A stretch of 64,000 nucleotides of DNA from UBA3069 sp050633465 (GTDB lineage: Bacteria > Pseudomonadota > Alphaproteobacteria > Rhodobacterales > Rhodobacteraceae), in contig JBOEGO010000002.1 in assembly GCA_050633465.1 (NCBI GenBank), positions 62,001 to 126,000 on the forward strand, written 5' to 3'. The translations under genes were made by a program, and so were the position numbers. How positions within the stretch are numbered: the first letter of the stretch is position 1; each line of letters opens with the position of its first letter. The notes under the pieces were generated by a model. The model made no database searches. It was given only the letters and a program-made list of their open reading frames with translations, and had not been told where the DNA came from. Below, in pieces: positions 32,947 to 41,996 of the stretch.

Positions 32947-33612
32947 TCAATACCGCGGTTTTGGCGCTTCCAGACCGGCGACCTGTTTGTCGACAACATC
33001 GCTGGTCGATCCTGGGAAACGCAGCTCTTGCTCCACCACATTGGCCAGGTGTTTGGTAATGCGCACCTTTTGCGTCAGACCCTTGGATTCGGCCATCAAT
33101 GCGCGGGTGCCGCCGTAACCCTTTAGGTTGGCCTGCACCGCATGCGTTGGCACGATAATCGCCCCCGTCACCGGATCGGTCACCGTCATGTTAAAGGCGA
33201 TCGAATGCACGCCACCCACGGTATAGCGGGTTTTCTGCGTCAAGGCGTGGAACCGTGTCAGGGTGATTTCCACCTTGACCGGCAACGCGCCATTTCCGGT
33301 TTCCTCCCGTGCAATTTTCAGGCTCTGGTCGAAAATCGCGGCGATCTGGGCATGGCGATCCCCCAGCGGGTCCTCGCGCCACACGATATCCCCCACAGGG
33401 TAATACATGTTGGCCTCAGATGATTTCAGGCTGCGTGGCACGGCGATTTCGTAATCCACAATCGTGACCGAGGCCGCGACCGGTTTGGTCTGGTCCACTG
33501 CGGCCAAGGGCGCGCTTTCCAGCGGCGCGTTGCGGGTTGCCACGTCCATGCCGCCACATGCGGTCAGGCCCAATGCGGCGGTCATCGCCAGAATGATACG
33601 TGCATGTTTCAT
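32947..33612 (-). CDS. Lipoprotein of unknown function
   Basis: A 221-residue lipoprotein; signal peptide with lipobox LTAC (Cys18) followed by GG. The mature part is beta-rich with conserved-looking KVEITLTRFHALTQKTRYTV, GGVHSIAFNMTVTDP and TGAIIVPTHAVQANLKG, a pattern seen in outer-membrane-linked DUF lipoproteins of this group. The start at 33612 has a strong GAGGAGG site. The mRNA may read on to the RlmI-like gene 53 bases downstream. Specific role unknown. Confidence 0.75.
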   Translation of the reverse strand: MKHARIILAMTAALGLTACGGMDVATRNAPLESAPLAAVDQTKPVAASVTIVDYEIAVPRSLKSSEANMYYPVGDIVWREDPLGDRHAQIAAIFDQSLKIAREETGNGALPVKVEITLTRFHALTQKTRYTVGGVHSIAFNMTVTDPVTGAIIVPTHAVQANLKGYGGTRALMAESKGLTQKVRITKHLANVVEQELRFPGSTSDVVDKQVAGLEAPKPRY

Positions 33613-33859
33613 AAGATGCCTCCTCGCGGGCAATCCCTGCCCTGTTTTAATCTTGGTTAACTTTTCGCCGGGAATTGGGGCGGGAATGCGGCCAAACCTG
33701 TGCAATTGCTGGATTTATGGGTCGGGATGAGTCAATTATGCCACAGGGCGGCGATCCGAAACTGATCCGGCCATTTCCGCCCGGGGGGATTGTTAGCGCA
33801 AACATTGCTTGATATGACAGGCCAACCGCACCGCTTGCGATAGAAAAGGAACGCGCCAT

Positions 33860-35662
33860 ATGGCACTGCACCCAACAGTCGAAGCCGTCACCGCCCGTAT
33901 CATCGCGCGCTCTGCCGCAACGCGCGGTCCCTACCTTGACCGGATGCGCCGCGCCGCCGAGGCAGGGCCAGCCCGCGCCCATCTGACCTGTGGCAATCAG
34001 GCCCACGCCTATGCCGCCATGGGAGAGGCACAGGGCGATCTGGCCGCTGCGCGTGCGCCCAATATCGGCATCATCACCGCCTATAATGACATGCTGTCGG
34101 CGCATCAGCCGTTTGAACGCTTTCCCGATCTGATCCGCGACACAGCCCGCAAAAACGGCGCTACGGCGCAGGTGGCGGGGGGGGTGCCGGCCATGTGTGA
34201 TGGCGTGACACAGGGCCAACCGGGGATGGAATTGTCGCTGTTTTCCCGCGATGTCATCGCCCTGGCCGCTGGTGTGGCCCTGTCGCACAACTGCTTTGAC
34301 GCCTCTGTCTATCTGGGGGTCTGCGATAAAATCGTGCCGGGGCTGGTCATGGCCGCCGCCACCTTTGGCCATATCCCCGCAATATTCCTGCCCGCAGGGC
34401 CGATGACCAGCGGATTGCCCAATGACGAAAAGGCCAAGGTGCGTCAGCAATTCGCCACCGGCGATATTGGCCGGGAGGAGTTGATGGCCGCCGAAATGGC
34501 ATCCTATCACGGGCCGGGCACATGCACATTCTATGGCACCGCCAACTCCAACCAGATGCTGATGGAATTCATGGGGCTGCACCTGCCGGGTGCGTCCTTC
34601 GTCAACCCCAACACGCCCATGCGCGACGCCTTGACCGTGGCGGGTGTGGAACGCGCCCTTGGCATGACCGCGCTTGGCAATGATTACCGCCCCGCCTGCG
34701 ACGTGCTGGACGAACGTGCCTTTGTGAACGGCGTCGTCGGGCTGATGGCCACGGGCGGGTCCACCAATCTGGTGCTGCACCTGCCCGCCATGGCCCGCGC
34801 CGCCGGAATTATACTGGAACTGGACGATTTCAACGCCCTGTCTGCCGCCACGCCCCTGATGGCCCGCGTCTATCCCAACGGGCTGGCCGACGTGAATCAT
34901 TTCCATGCCGCAGGTGGCCTGACCTATATGATAGGCGAACTGCTGGACGCCGGCTTACTGCACCCCGACAGCCCCACCGTGATGGGCAGCGGGCTGGCCG
35001 ACTATGTGCAGGAACCAAAACTGCGCGATGGCCGCGCCATATGGGAACCTGCACCGCGCCAATCCCTGAACGATAAAATACTGCGCCCCGCCACGGATCC
35101 GTTTCAACCCACGGGCGGGCTGCAACAACTGTCGGGCAATCTGGGGCTGGGGATGATCAAAACATCCGCCGTCGATCCCGACCGCCACGTGATCGAAGCC
35201 CCCGCACGGGTGTTCCACACCCAAGACGCCGTGAAAGCCGCATTCAAAGCGGGCGAATTCACCAGCGATACCATCATCGTGGTCCGGTTTCAGGGACCAC
35301 AGGCCAATGGCATGCCCGAATTGCACGGGCTGACCCCCACATTGGCGGTGCTACAGGATCGCGGGCTAAAGGTGGCACTGGTCACCGACGGGCGCATGTC
35401 CGGCGCATCGGGCAAGGTGCCCTCGGCCATCCATATCTCGCCCGAAGCAGCCGCAGGCGGTCCGCTGGCCCTGCTGCAAGACGGGGATATTCTGCGACTG
35501 GATGCCACCACAGGCAGAATTGAAACACTGGCCGATCTGTCCGGCCGCCAACCCGCCACGCCCGATCTCAGCGCAAATTCCCATGGCATCGGGCGCGAAT
35601 TGTTCGAAACCTTCCGCCGCAATGTCGGCCCCGCCGCCCAAGGCGCCGCCGTCGTCGTCTAA
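33860..35662 (+). CDS. edd: Phosphogluconate dehydratase
   Basis: A 600-residue Edd of the IlvD/Edd family, a [4Fe-4S] enzyme that turns 6-phosphogluconate into KDPG in the Entner-Doudoroff pathway. Signature segments are GIITAYNDMLSAHQPFERFP, VPAMCDGVTQGQPGMELSLF, LSHNCFDASVYLGVCDKIVP, GTCTFYGTANSNQMLMEFMG and VTDGRMSGASGKVPSAIHIS. Cluster cysteines are present. eda follows 21 bases after the stop. Confidence 0.96.
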   Translation: MALHPTVEAVTARIIARSAATRGPYLDRMRRAAEAGPARAHLTCGNQAHAYAAMGEAQGDLAAARAPNIGIITAYNDMLSAHQPFERFPDLIRDTARKNGATAQVAGGVPAMCDGVTQGQPGMELSLFSRDVIALAAGVALSHNCFDASVYLGVCDKIVPGLVMAAATFGHIPAIFLPAGPMTSGLPNDEKAKVRQQFATGDIGREELMAAEMASYHGPGTCTFYGTANSNQMLMEFMGLHLPGASFVNPNTPMRDALTVAGVERALGMTALGNDYRPACDVLDERAFVNGVVGLMATGGSTNLVLHLPAMARAAGIILELDDFNALSAATPLMARVYPNGLADVNHFHAAGGLTYMIGELLDAGLLHPDSPTVMGSGLADYVQEPKLRDGRAIWEPAPRQSLNDKILRPATDPFQPTGGLQQLSGNLGLGMIKTSAVDPDRHVIEAPARVFHTQDAVKAAFKAGEFTSDTIIVVRFQGPQANGMPELHGLTPTLAVLQDRGLKVALVTDGRMSGASGKVPSAIHISPEAAAGGPLALLQDGDILRLDATTGRIETLADLSGRQPATPDLSANSHGIGRELFETFRRNVGPAAQGAAVVV

Positions 35663-35683
35663 CCCAATTCAAAGGCCCGAACC

Positions 35684-36322
35684 ATGACCCCGCACCAAAT
35701 CAGCCAAGCCACCGAAGCCCTGTGCCGCCGCGCCCCCGTGGTGCCCGTGCTGGTGGTCAAAGATGCCGCAACCGCCGCCCCGCTGGCCCGCGCTTTGGTC
35801 GCGGGCGGCCTCCCCGCGCTCGAGGTGACACTGCGCACCCCCGCCGCATTGGATGTGATCCGCGAAATGGCCACAGTGGCGGGCGGCATTGTCGGCGCAG
35901 GCACCCTGCTGACCCCAGATGACGTGAAAGCCGCCAAAGAGGCAGGCGCAACCTTCGGTGTCTCACCCGGTGCAACCGACCGCGTGCTGGACGCAGCCGA
36001 GGACATGGACCTCCCCCTGCTCCCCGGCGCGGCAACCGCATCCGAGGCCATGCGCCTGCTGGAACGCGGCTACAGCGTGCAAAAATTCTTTCCCGCCGAA
36101 GCCGCAGGCGGGGCCAACCTGCTGAAATCCCTGTCATCGCCGCTGCCGCAAATCCGGTTCTGCCCGACAGGCGGCGTCAGCCTGAAAAACGCGCGCGATT
36201 ACCTGTCGCTGCCCAACGTGCTTTGCGTCGGCGGCAGCTGGGTCGCCCCCGCCACCATGGTCGACTCAGGTGATTGGGGCGGCATCACCAAACTGGCAAG
36301 CGAGGCGGCAGCCTTGAGCTGA
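35684..36322 (+). CDS. eda: KDPG/KHG aldolase
   Basis: A 212-residue class I aldolase that splits KDPG to pyruvate and glyceraldehyde-3-phosphate. The catalytic glutamate is in LEVTLRTP, and the Schiff-base lysine is in YSVQKFFPAEAAGG. GAGTLLTPDDV and CPTGGVSLKNARDYL bind phosphate. It completes the Entner-Doudoroff route with edd. The last codons and stop lie in the first copy of a 21-base duplication. Confidence 0.95.
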   Translation: MTPHQISQATEALCRRAPVVPVLVVKDAATAAPLARALVAGGLPALEVTLRTPAALDVIREMATVAGGIVGAGTLLTPDDVKAAKEAGATFGVSPGATDRVLDAAEDMDLPLLPGAATASEAMRLLERGYSVQKFFPAEAAGGANLLKSLSSPLPQIRFCPTGGVSLKNARDYLSLPNVLCVGGSWVAPATMVDSGDWGGITKLASEAAALS

Positions 36323-36354
36323 CACCCCCATGTCTTGAGCTGACACACCCATGG
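36313..36354 (+). repeat. 21-base tandem duplication across the eda stop
   Basis: Copies at 36313-36333 and 36334-36354 differ at two bases; both contain CTTGAGCTGACAC, which is the Leu-Ser-stop end of eda. The second copy is outside the gene. Confidence 0.8.
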
Positions 36355-36373
36355 ACTTGCGCCGCCCCACCCT

Positions 36374-36406
36374 TTCATTGTTCCACAAATACCTCCCGCC
36401 GGAGGC
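36374..36406 (-). repeat. Dispersed 33-base element, copy 1
   Basis: It matches 52270-52302 at 32 of 33 bases in the opposite orientation. The core CCTCC-GGCG-GGAGG can fold as a hairpin followed by TATTT. On the minus strand it reads away from the hypothetical gene at 36599-36874, so it may end that transcript. Confidence 0.7.
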
Positions 36407-36484
36407 TCCAAACCATGCCAGAAACACAAGGACCGGCGTTCAACCCCCCAAACGCAAAACCAGAACCACCGCTTGCCACAGCGC

Positions 36485-36629
36485 AATTCCTTGGTCGGCT
36501 TCTCCAGCCTCTTAATTCCTTGGTCGGCTTCTCCAGCCTCTCAATTCCTTGGTCGGCTTCTCCAGCCCCTCAGTTCCTTGGTCGGCTTTTCCAGCCACTT
36601 AATTCCTTGGTCGGCTTTTCCAGCCTCCG
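36485..36629 (-). repeat. Five-copy 29-base tandem repeat
   Basis: Units start at 36485, 36514, 36543, 36572 and 36601, exactly 29 apart, with few differences. The last unit is the 3' end of the minus-strand gene below, encoding GWKSRPRN-stop, so the array is repeated copies of that gene end. Each unit can form GGCT/AGCC mini-hairpins. With no spacers this is not a CRISPR array. The rest of 36323-36598 has no gene. Confidence 0.9.
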
Positions 36630-36874
36630 CGCCTCTTCGGTTGTGCAATGGCGTGCAGCCCCTCGGCCAGAATGCCGCTCATCGGATGGTCAGGATCAAC
36701 CGCGCCATAGCGCGACAATAGATCCGTCAGCGCCACACGCTGCTCTATCCCCTCGGGCAGGCCCAAGGCCCAATCCAGAAAAATGGTGCGACACTCGCCC
36801 GCGCTGATCCCCTCTATGCGATAGGATTCTCGGATCAACCCCTTGGGATCAAACTGGTCTTTTTCTCGTATCAT
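36599..36874 (-). CDS. Conserved-type hypothetical protein
   Basis: A 91-residue soluble protein that I do not recognise by function. The N-terminal MIREKDQFDPKGLIRESYRI and the ECRTIFLDWALGLPEG segment look conserved. The C-terminus GGWKSRPRN comes from the first unit of the 29-base tandem repeat. The ATG at 36874 (GGTGAAG upstream) lies five bases past the glnE stop; an in-frame GTG at 36886 would overlap glnE. It is probably in the glnE operon. Confidence 0.75.
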   Translation of the reverse strand: MIREKDQFDPKGLIRESYRIEGISAGECRTIFLDWALGLPEGIEQRVALTDLLSRYGAVDPDHPMSGILAEGLHAIAQPKRRGGWKSRPRN

Positions 36875-36878
36875 TGCT

Positions 36879-39665
36879 TCACCCACCCTTGATTAACGCA
36901 TCAATATACGCCGCGACCTGCGCGGGCAAATCCGTCAACGCCGCTTTCAGCGCGTCCAGCGTCGTGCAACCGGTCTCGCGCAGCAACATCACTGCGCCGC
37001 CGCCGCCAATATCGGTGTCGCGCAGCGGTTTTTCCGATATCAGCTTTGCAACCGCCTGCACATGCCAGCACAGACAATAACACCGCGCCAGCGTGGCATG
37101 GCCTTCGGCATCCAGCCAGCCCAATGCCTCTGCTGCCGCCAGACCATCCAGCGTGGCGCGCGCATCCGACCCCGATACCAGCAAGGCCCCCTGCGCCAGC
37201 AATTCGATATCCTGCAAACGGCCGGGGCCGACTTTGGCCTCCCATTCACCGTCAGCGGCCTTGGCGGCGAAAATACGCGCGCGCATTTCGCCCAATTCGC
37301 GCAGGACATCGGCCTGCGGGTTGCTTTTGCGGACCACGGCGCAGCGCACCCTTTCCACATCAGCCGCCAGCCCCGCGTCCCCTGCCACGGCGCGGGCACG
37401 GGTCAGGGCCAGATGTTCCCAGACCCATGCCTGCGTCATCTGGTAATCGCGAAACGACGCCAGCGAGGTCGCAACCGGCCCCTGCGTGCCCGAGGGGCGC
37501 AACCGCATGTCGACCTCGTATAACCGCCCCTGCGCCATCTGCGCCGTCATCGCCGTGACCAATGCCTGCGTCAGACGCGCATAATAGGCCCGCGCAGCCA
37601 GCGGGCGGCGGCCCTCGCTTGCCTCAACCCCATCAGCATCATAGATCACGATCAGATCCAGATCCGAGGTGGCATTCAGGCGCGCCGCGCCCAAACTGCC
37701 CATGCCCAGAACCATGGCCCCGCGCCCCGGCGCATCGCCGTGTTTCAACGCAAACTGCGCCAGAACCTGCGGATAGAGCGCCGCCAGCGATGCGCTTGCC
37801 AGATCGGCATATTGCTCGCCTGCCTCTTCTGATCCGATCAACCCGCGCAGGTGATGCACACCGATGCGGAAATGCCATTCCTTGGCCCAACGTCGGGCCA
37901 TATCCAGTTTGCTTTCGTAATCTTCCTCACGGGTCAGGATCGCTGACAATTCATCCGTCAGGGCCCCGGCACCCGGCCAATCGGCAAAGAAACCGCCGCC
38001 AATCACCGCGTCAAACACCCCCGCATTGCGCGACAGATACCGCGCCAATGCCGGTGCGGTGCCAGCAATATCCACCAGTAAATCAATCAGCTGCGGGTTG
38101 GCATCGAACAGCGAAAACACCTGCACCCCCGCGGGCAGCCCCCCCAGAAACCCGTCAAACGCCAGCAGGGCATCATCGGGGCGCGCCGTATCGCGCAACC
38201 GCGACAGGATTTCAGGGCGCAGGCGGTCGAAAATTTCCACCGCGCGGGCCGAACGCAACGCCGGATAGCTTTTCCAACGCTGTGTCACCTCGATGTCAAA
38301 GGTGGTTTCGCTGGTTTCCGGCGCAGGTTTCACGCTGTCCTGAGCAAAGAAACCCTCGGCCAGTTCGTGAACCTCGGCCAGATTGTCGCGCAAATCCTGC
38401 TCCATCGTGGCGCGTTCCAGCCCCATCATCGCCGCCAGACGGTCGAACCCTTCGTCATTATGGGGCAGGCTGTGGGTCTGGGCATCATTGATCATTTGTA
38501 GCCTATGTTCGACCTCGCGGTGGCTGCGGTAATGGCGGGTCAGGGTCTGGGCCACGTCCCGGGGCACCCAGCCCTTGTCGGCCAGCACCGCCAGCCCGTC
38601 CACCGTGCCACGCAGGCGCAGATCAGCATCGCGCCCGCCCGCAATCAACTGTCGGGTCTGGGTGAAAAATTCGATCTCGCGGATGCCACCACGGCCCAGC
38701 TTCATATTGTGATCCGGCAGGCGGATGCGCCCGCCCGTGCCTTTGTGTTCGCGATAGGCCAACCGCATATCATGGGCATCCTGAATCGCGGTGAAATCCA
38801 GATGTTTACGCCAGACAAAGGGGCGCAGCGTGTCCAGAAACCGCGTGCCGGCAGCCAGATCACCGGCCGCAGGGCGGGCCTTGATATAGGCGGCGCGTTC
38901 CCATGTGCGGCCCAGACTTTCGTAATAGGTTTCCGCCGCGGCCATCGCCATGCAGACCGGCGTCACCGACGGATCGGGGCGCAGGCGCAGGTCGGTGCGA
39001 AAGACGTATCCTTGCGCGGTGATATCATTCAGCATGGCGGCCATTTTGCGGGTGGCGCGCACGAATGACGCGCGGGCCTCCATCCAGTCGTCGGCGTCAA
39101 AACGGGTTTCATCGAACAGGCAGATCAGGTCGATGTCGGATGAATAGTTCAATTCGAACGCGCCCATTTTCCCCATGGCAAGGGCGACCATGCCGCCGCC
39201 GTTTTCAGCCCAGTCCGGGGTGGCGCCGGGCAGTTTGCCACGTTTGATTTCCGCGCCGATGCTGGCACGCAGCGCCAGATGCGCCGCCAGATCGGCGAAA
39301 CGGGTCAGGGTTCCGGTGACCTGTTCCAGCGTCCAGACCCCGCCCAGATCGGCCAGCCCACAGATCAGCGCAACGCGCCGCTTTCCCTGACGCAAGGCCG
39401 AGGCAAGTTGATCCGGCGCGGTGTCCCGCAGGGCATCAAACAGGGCATCCACTGCGGTTTCGGGCGCGTCCAATGCGGCGGGCAACCAAGCGGATTCTTT
39501 CATCACCAGCCCGCGCAGATAGGGCGCGCAGCCCCCTGCCCCCGCGATCAGCTGCGCCACATCGCCCGTCGCATCGGGCACAGCAGCAAGGGTTTCGGCC
39601 CCGCGATCAGGGTCGTAGGCGCGTGGCAATCGGGTGATGCGGGTGGTGAAATTCTGATCTGTCAT
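36879..39665 (-). CDS. glnE: Bifunctional glutamine synthetase adenylyltransferase/deadenylase
   Basis: A 928-residue two-headed nucleotidyltransferase that adds or removes AMP on glutamine synthetase in answer to PII status. Each half has its metal motif: ELNYSSDIDLICLFDE (about residue 170-185) in the N-terminal, removing half, and ARLNATSDLDLIVIYD (about 660-675) in the C-terminal, adding half. Full family length and no break. It ends five bases before the 91-aa gene. Confidence 0.95.
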   Translation of the reverse strand: MTDQNFTTRITRLPRAYDPDRGAETLAAVPDATGDVAQLIAGAGGCAPYLRGLVMKESAWLPAALDAPETAVDALFDALRDTAPDQLASALRQGKRRVALICGLADLGGVWTLEQVTGTLTRFADLAAHLALRASIGAEIKRGKLPGATPDWAENGGGMVALAMGKMGAFELNYSSDIDLICLFDETRFDADDWMEARASFVRATRKMAAMLNDITAQGYVFRTDLRLRPDPSVTPVCMAMAAAETYYESLGRTWERAAYIKARPAAGDLAAGTRFLDTLRPFVWRKHLDFTAIQDAHDMRLAYREHKGTGGRIRLPDHNMKLGRGGIREIEFFTQTRQLIAGGRDADLRLRGTVDGLAVLADKGWVPRDVAQTLTRHYRSHREVEHRLQMINDAQTHSLPHNDEGFDRLAAMMGLERATMEQDLRDNLAEVHELAEGFFAQDSVKPAPETSETTFDIEVTQRWKSYPALRSARAVEIFDRLRPEILSRLRDTARPDDALLAFDGFLGGLPAGVQVFSLFDANPQLIDLLVDIAGTAPALARYLSRNAGVFDAVIGGGFFADWPGAGALTDELSAILTREEDYESKLDMARRWAKEWHFRIGVHHLRGLIGSEEAGEQYADLASASLAALYPQVLAQFALKHGDAPGRGAMVLGMGSLGAARLNATSDLDLIVIYDADGVEASEGRRPLAARAYYARLTQALVTAMTAQMAQGRLYEVDMRLRPSGTQGPVATSLASFRDYQMTQAWVWEHLALTRARAVAGDAGLAADVERVRCAVVRKSNPQADVLRELGEMRARIFAAKAADGEWEAKVGPGRLQDIELLAQGALLVSGSDARATLDGLAAAEALGWLDAEGHATLARCYCLCWHVQAVAKLISEKPLRDTDIGGGGAVMLLRETGCTTLDALKAALTDLPAQVAAYIDALIKGG

Positions 39666-39827
39666 AACGGGCGCAAGATGCGCCGCCGCCGCGGGCTGGT
39701 CAATGCACCGCGTTGCCGCAATTCCCCCGAATTACAGGGATTCCAATGCGGCAACCACAATGCAATCCCGAAAAAATGACCGGCAAAACACCCACTAAGC
39801 CACTGTTATATAATCGTAATACAAAAT

Positions 39828-39847
39828 AATGTAAAAAACATTCACAT
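39828..39847 (+). promoter_or_regulatory. Operator-like site, copy 1
   Basis: AATGTAAAAAACATTCACAT; AATGT and ACATT form an inverted repeat. It matches 39887-39906 at 16 of 20 bases. It is centred about 90 bases before the DUF2852 start. Bases 39666-39827 hold no gene. Confidence 0.5.
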
Positions 39848-39886
39848 CACCTCTTGCGCAATGGCTTGCCTCCTCCCATCTTTCAT

Positions 39887-39907
39887 AATGTGAAACGCAT
39901 TCACATT
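39887..39907 (+). promoter_or_regulatory. Operator-like site, copy 2
   Basis: A perfect 8-5-8 inverted repeat: AATGTGAA, five bases, TTCACATT. It ends 20 bases before the DUF2852 start codon, so a bound repressor would block transcription or initiation. The TGTGA/TCACA halves recall CRP sites, but the gap is 7, not 6. Confidence 0.6.
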
Positions 39908-39927
39908 GAAACAAAACGGAGAGAGAC

Positions 39928-40377
39928 ATGACCACCGCCGCCTATACTTCCAGCCCCGCAGCCCCTCGGCGCGACAGCTGGCTATCACGGGCCGAAGCGT
40001 GGCTGGACGATCGCGGCAAAGGTGCCTGGATCGCGGCCATGGTGCTTGGCTTTATTTTCGTCTGGCCCGTCGGGCTGGCCCTTCTTGGCTATATGATCTG
40101 GAGCAAACGCATGTTCAACACACCCTGCCGTCAACACCGTTCACGCCGCATGGCCGGACACGGATTTTCCGCGATGAAACCATCGGGCAACCGCGCATTC
40201 GACGCCTATAAGGAAGAAACCCTGCGCCGATTGCAGGAAGAACAGGAAAATTTTGAATCCTTCCTCGAACGGCTGCGCGAAGCCAAGGACAAGGCCGAAT
40301 TCGACCAGTTCATGGATGACCGCGCCAAGGCAGCCGCCAATGCGCCCCAATCCGAGGACGAACCGCGCAGCGCCTGA
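39928..40377 (+). CDS. DUF2852 membrane protein
   Basis: A 149-residue DUF2852 protein: one transmembrane segment (residues about 34-58, AWIAAMVLGFIFVWPVGLAL) and a coiled-coil C-terminal half (YKEETLRRLQEEQENFESFL). GGAGAGAG precedes the ATG. Two operator-like sites upstream suggest tight control. Role unknown. Confidence 0.85.
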   Translation: MTTAAYTSSPAAPRRDSWLSRAEAWLDDRGKGAWIAAMVLGFIFVWPVGLALLGYMIWSKRMFNTPCRQHRSRRMAGHGFSAMKPSGNRAFDAYKEETLRRLQEEQENFESFLERLREAKDKAEFDQFMDDRAKAAANAPQSEDEPRSA

Positions 40378-40501
40378 TCCGGCGATTGCCGATAGAAACC
40401 AGATGCGCCCCCCCTCCTCCCCCGGGGTTGTGGCGCATCGCATCGGCCAGCGGTCCCCGACCGGCTGGCCGGTGCGAAAACAAAAACCCCGGAACACAGC
40501 A

Positions 40502-40529
40502 CTGACAATTCGTTTGTGCACCCTATATC
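40502..40529 (+). promoter_or_regulatory. Possible promoter of the RDD gene
   Basis: CTGACA (40502-40507), a 16-base spacer, TATATC (40524-40529), 24 bases before the ATG. Confidence 0.4.
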
Positions 40530-40552
40530 AGTCCCACCAACCGGAGCCACAG

Positions 40553-41041
40553 ATGCAAAACGCCCGCCCCTATGCGCAACAGCAACGCGCCCGCGACCAT
40601 GATGTTAGGGCGCTGCCTGATCCTGACACCCAGCCGGAATTCTATGCCGATACCGCCAGCAAACGCGCCATTGCATGGGTGGTTGATGCGATCCTGATTG
40701 GCATTTTGTGTTTCTTTGCGGTGATAATGACCGTGTTCATCGGGCTGTTCTTTTTGCCGGTGATCTGGATGGTTCTCAGCTTTGCCTACCGTGTTGTGAC
40801 GCTTGCCAACGGGTCGGCCACATGGGGCATGCGCCTGATGGCGATTGAATTTCGCAACGCGCAGGGCATGCGTTTCAATCTGGGCGAGGCATTCCTGCAT
40901 ACGCTGGGTTACACGCTGTCGCTGGCGGTGTTTCCGTTGCAACTGGTGTCGGCGGTATTGATGATGACCACGGCGCGGGGTCAGGGTTTGACCGATCATG
41001 TAATGGGCAGCGTGGCGCTGAATCGCAGCGCCGCCTACTGA
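40553..41041 (+). CDS. RDD family membrane protein
   Basis: A 162-residue protein of the RDD family, which has three transmembrane segments and conserved Arg and Asp residues; in family terms ASKRAIAWVVDAILIGILCF is the RDD helix (here R, D present). Further helices are VIMTVFIGLFFLPVIWMVLS and AFLHTLGYTLSLAVFPLQLV. The role is unclear; some members act in Na+/H+ exchange or lipid handling. The start at 40553 has CGGAG upstream. Confidence 0.86.
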   Translation: MQNARPYAQQQRARDHDVRALPDPDTQPEFYADTASKRAIAWVVDAILIGILCFFAVIMTVFIGLFFLPVIWMVLSFAYRVVTLANGSATWGMRLMAIEFRNAQGMRFNLGEAFLHTLGYTLSLAVFPLQLVSAVLMMTTARGQGLTDHVMGSVALNRSAAY

Positions 41042-41170
41042 CCCCGCACAACGCGCTTTCTGCCCGAGAGTTAACGATAGCTTTACACACCCCCTTGGCC
41101 TTGGGCAGTGCCGTTGCTATCATCCTGCGAACCATCCCACGAGACCAATCACGGCAACAGATCGGACCCT

Positions 41171-41992
41171 ATGCGCCACACACTTCCTGTCGCACCGCAG
41201 TTTTACGTGACCGCGCCGCAACCCTGCCCCTATCTGGAGGGCCGGCAAGAGCGAAAGCTGTTCACCGCCCTACAGGGCGAAGGATGCCAGTCATTGAACG
41301 ACGGGTTGTCAAAACAGGGGTTCCGCCGGTCGCAGAACGTGCTGTATCGCCCGTCGTGCAGCGATTGTAACGCCTGCATGTCGGCCCGCATCCGCGTGGC
41401 CGATTTCGCCCCCACCAAAAGCCAGAAACGCGCGATCCGGCGCAACAGCGGGCTGGTGCGCCGCGCCACATCACCATGGGCCAGCGAAGACCAATACGAC
41501 CTGTTCCGCAAATATCTGGACGGGCGCCACGCCGATGGCGGCATGGCCGATATGGATGTGTTCGAATTCGCCGCGATGATCGAAGAAACCCCGATCCGCA
41601 CCCGTGTGGTGGAATATCACGATAGTGACAGCGGCGAACTGGCCGCCGTCTGCCTGACCGATGTGTTCGATGACGGGGTTTCAATGGTCTATTCGTTTTT
41701 CGACCCCGCGCGGCAAAAAGACAGCCTGGGCACCTATATCATTCTGGATCACATCCAGATCGCCCGCGAGGCCAATCTGCCCTATGTCTATCTGGGCTAT
41801 TGGGTGCCGGATTCGCCCAAAATGGGATACAAGGCGCGGTTTGCCGGGGTGGAATTGTTCGTCGGCGGGCAATGGGAAAAAATGCGTGATCCGGCGGATT
41901 ATTCGGCGCAGGTCCACCCCATGGAAACCGCCCCGATTGCCGAACAGGTTGCCGCGATTTCGCTGCCAGAGCTGCGCAGCGGGCGTGGTTAA
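41171..41992 (+). CDS. bpt: Aspartate/glutamate leucyltransferase (N-end rule)
   Basis: A 273-residue Bpt/Ate-type aminoacyl-tRNA protein transferase that adds leucine to N-terminal Asp or Glu, marking proteins for ClpS/ClpAP. Typical features are PCPYLEGRQERKLFT, the cysteine cluster RPSCSDCNACMSARI, VYSFFDPARQKDSLGTYIIL and YLGYWVPDSPKMGYKARF. The C-terminus ends QVAAISLPELRSGRG. The start at 41171 is preferred for family fit. Confidence 0.93.
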   Translation: MRHTLPVAPQFYVTAPQPCPYLEGRQERKLFTALQGEGCQSLNDGLSKQGFRRSQNVLYRPSCSDCNACMSARIRVADFAPTKSQKRAIRRNSGLVRRATSPWASEDQYDLFRKYLDGRHADGGMADMDVFEFAAMIEETPIRTRVVEYHDSDSGELAAVCLTDVFDDGVSMVYSFFDPARQKDSLGTYIILDHIQIAREANLPYVYLGYWVPDSPKMGYKARFAGVELFVGGQWEKMRDPADYSAQVHPMETAPIAEQVAAISLPELRSGRG

Positions 41993-41996
41993 GCCG

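Noticed and set aside
36485..36629. CRISPR-like regular repeats
   Set aside because: The 29-base units are directly adjacent with no spacers, and no cas gene is present.
37562..38491. 309-codon open frame on the plus strand
   Set aside because: It lies inside glnE on the other strand and has a Pro/Arg-rich nonsense composition.
39887..39907. Classical CRP site
   Set aside because: The TGTGA/TCACA halves are separated by 7 bases, while CRP needs 6.
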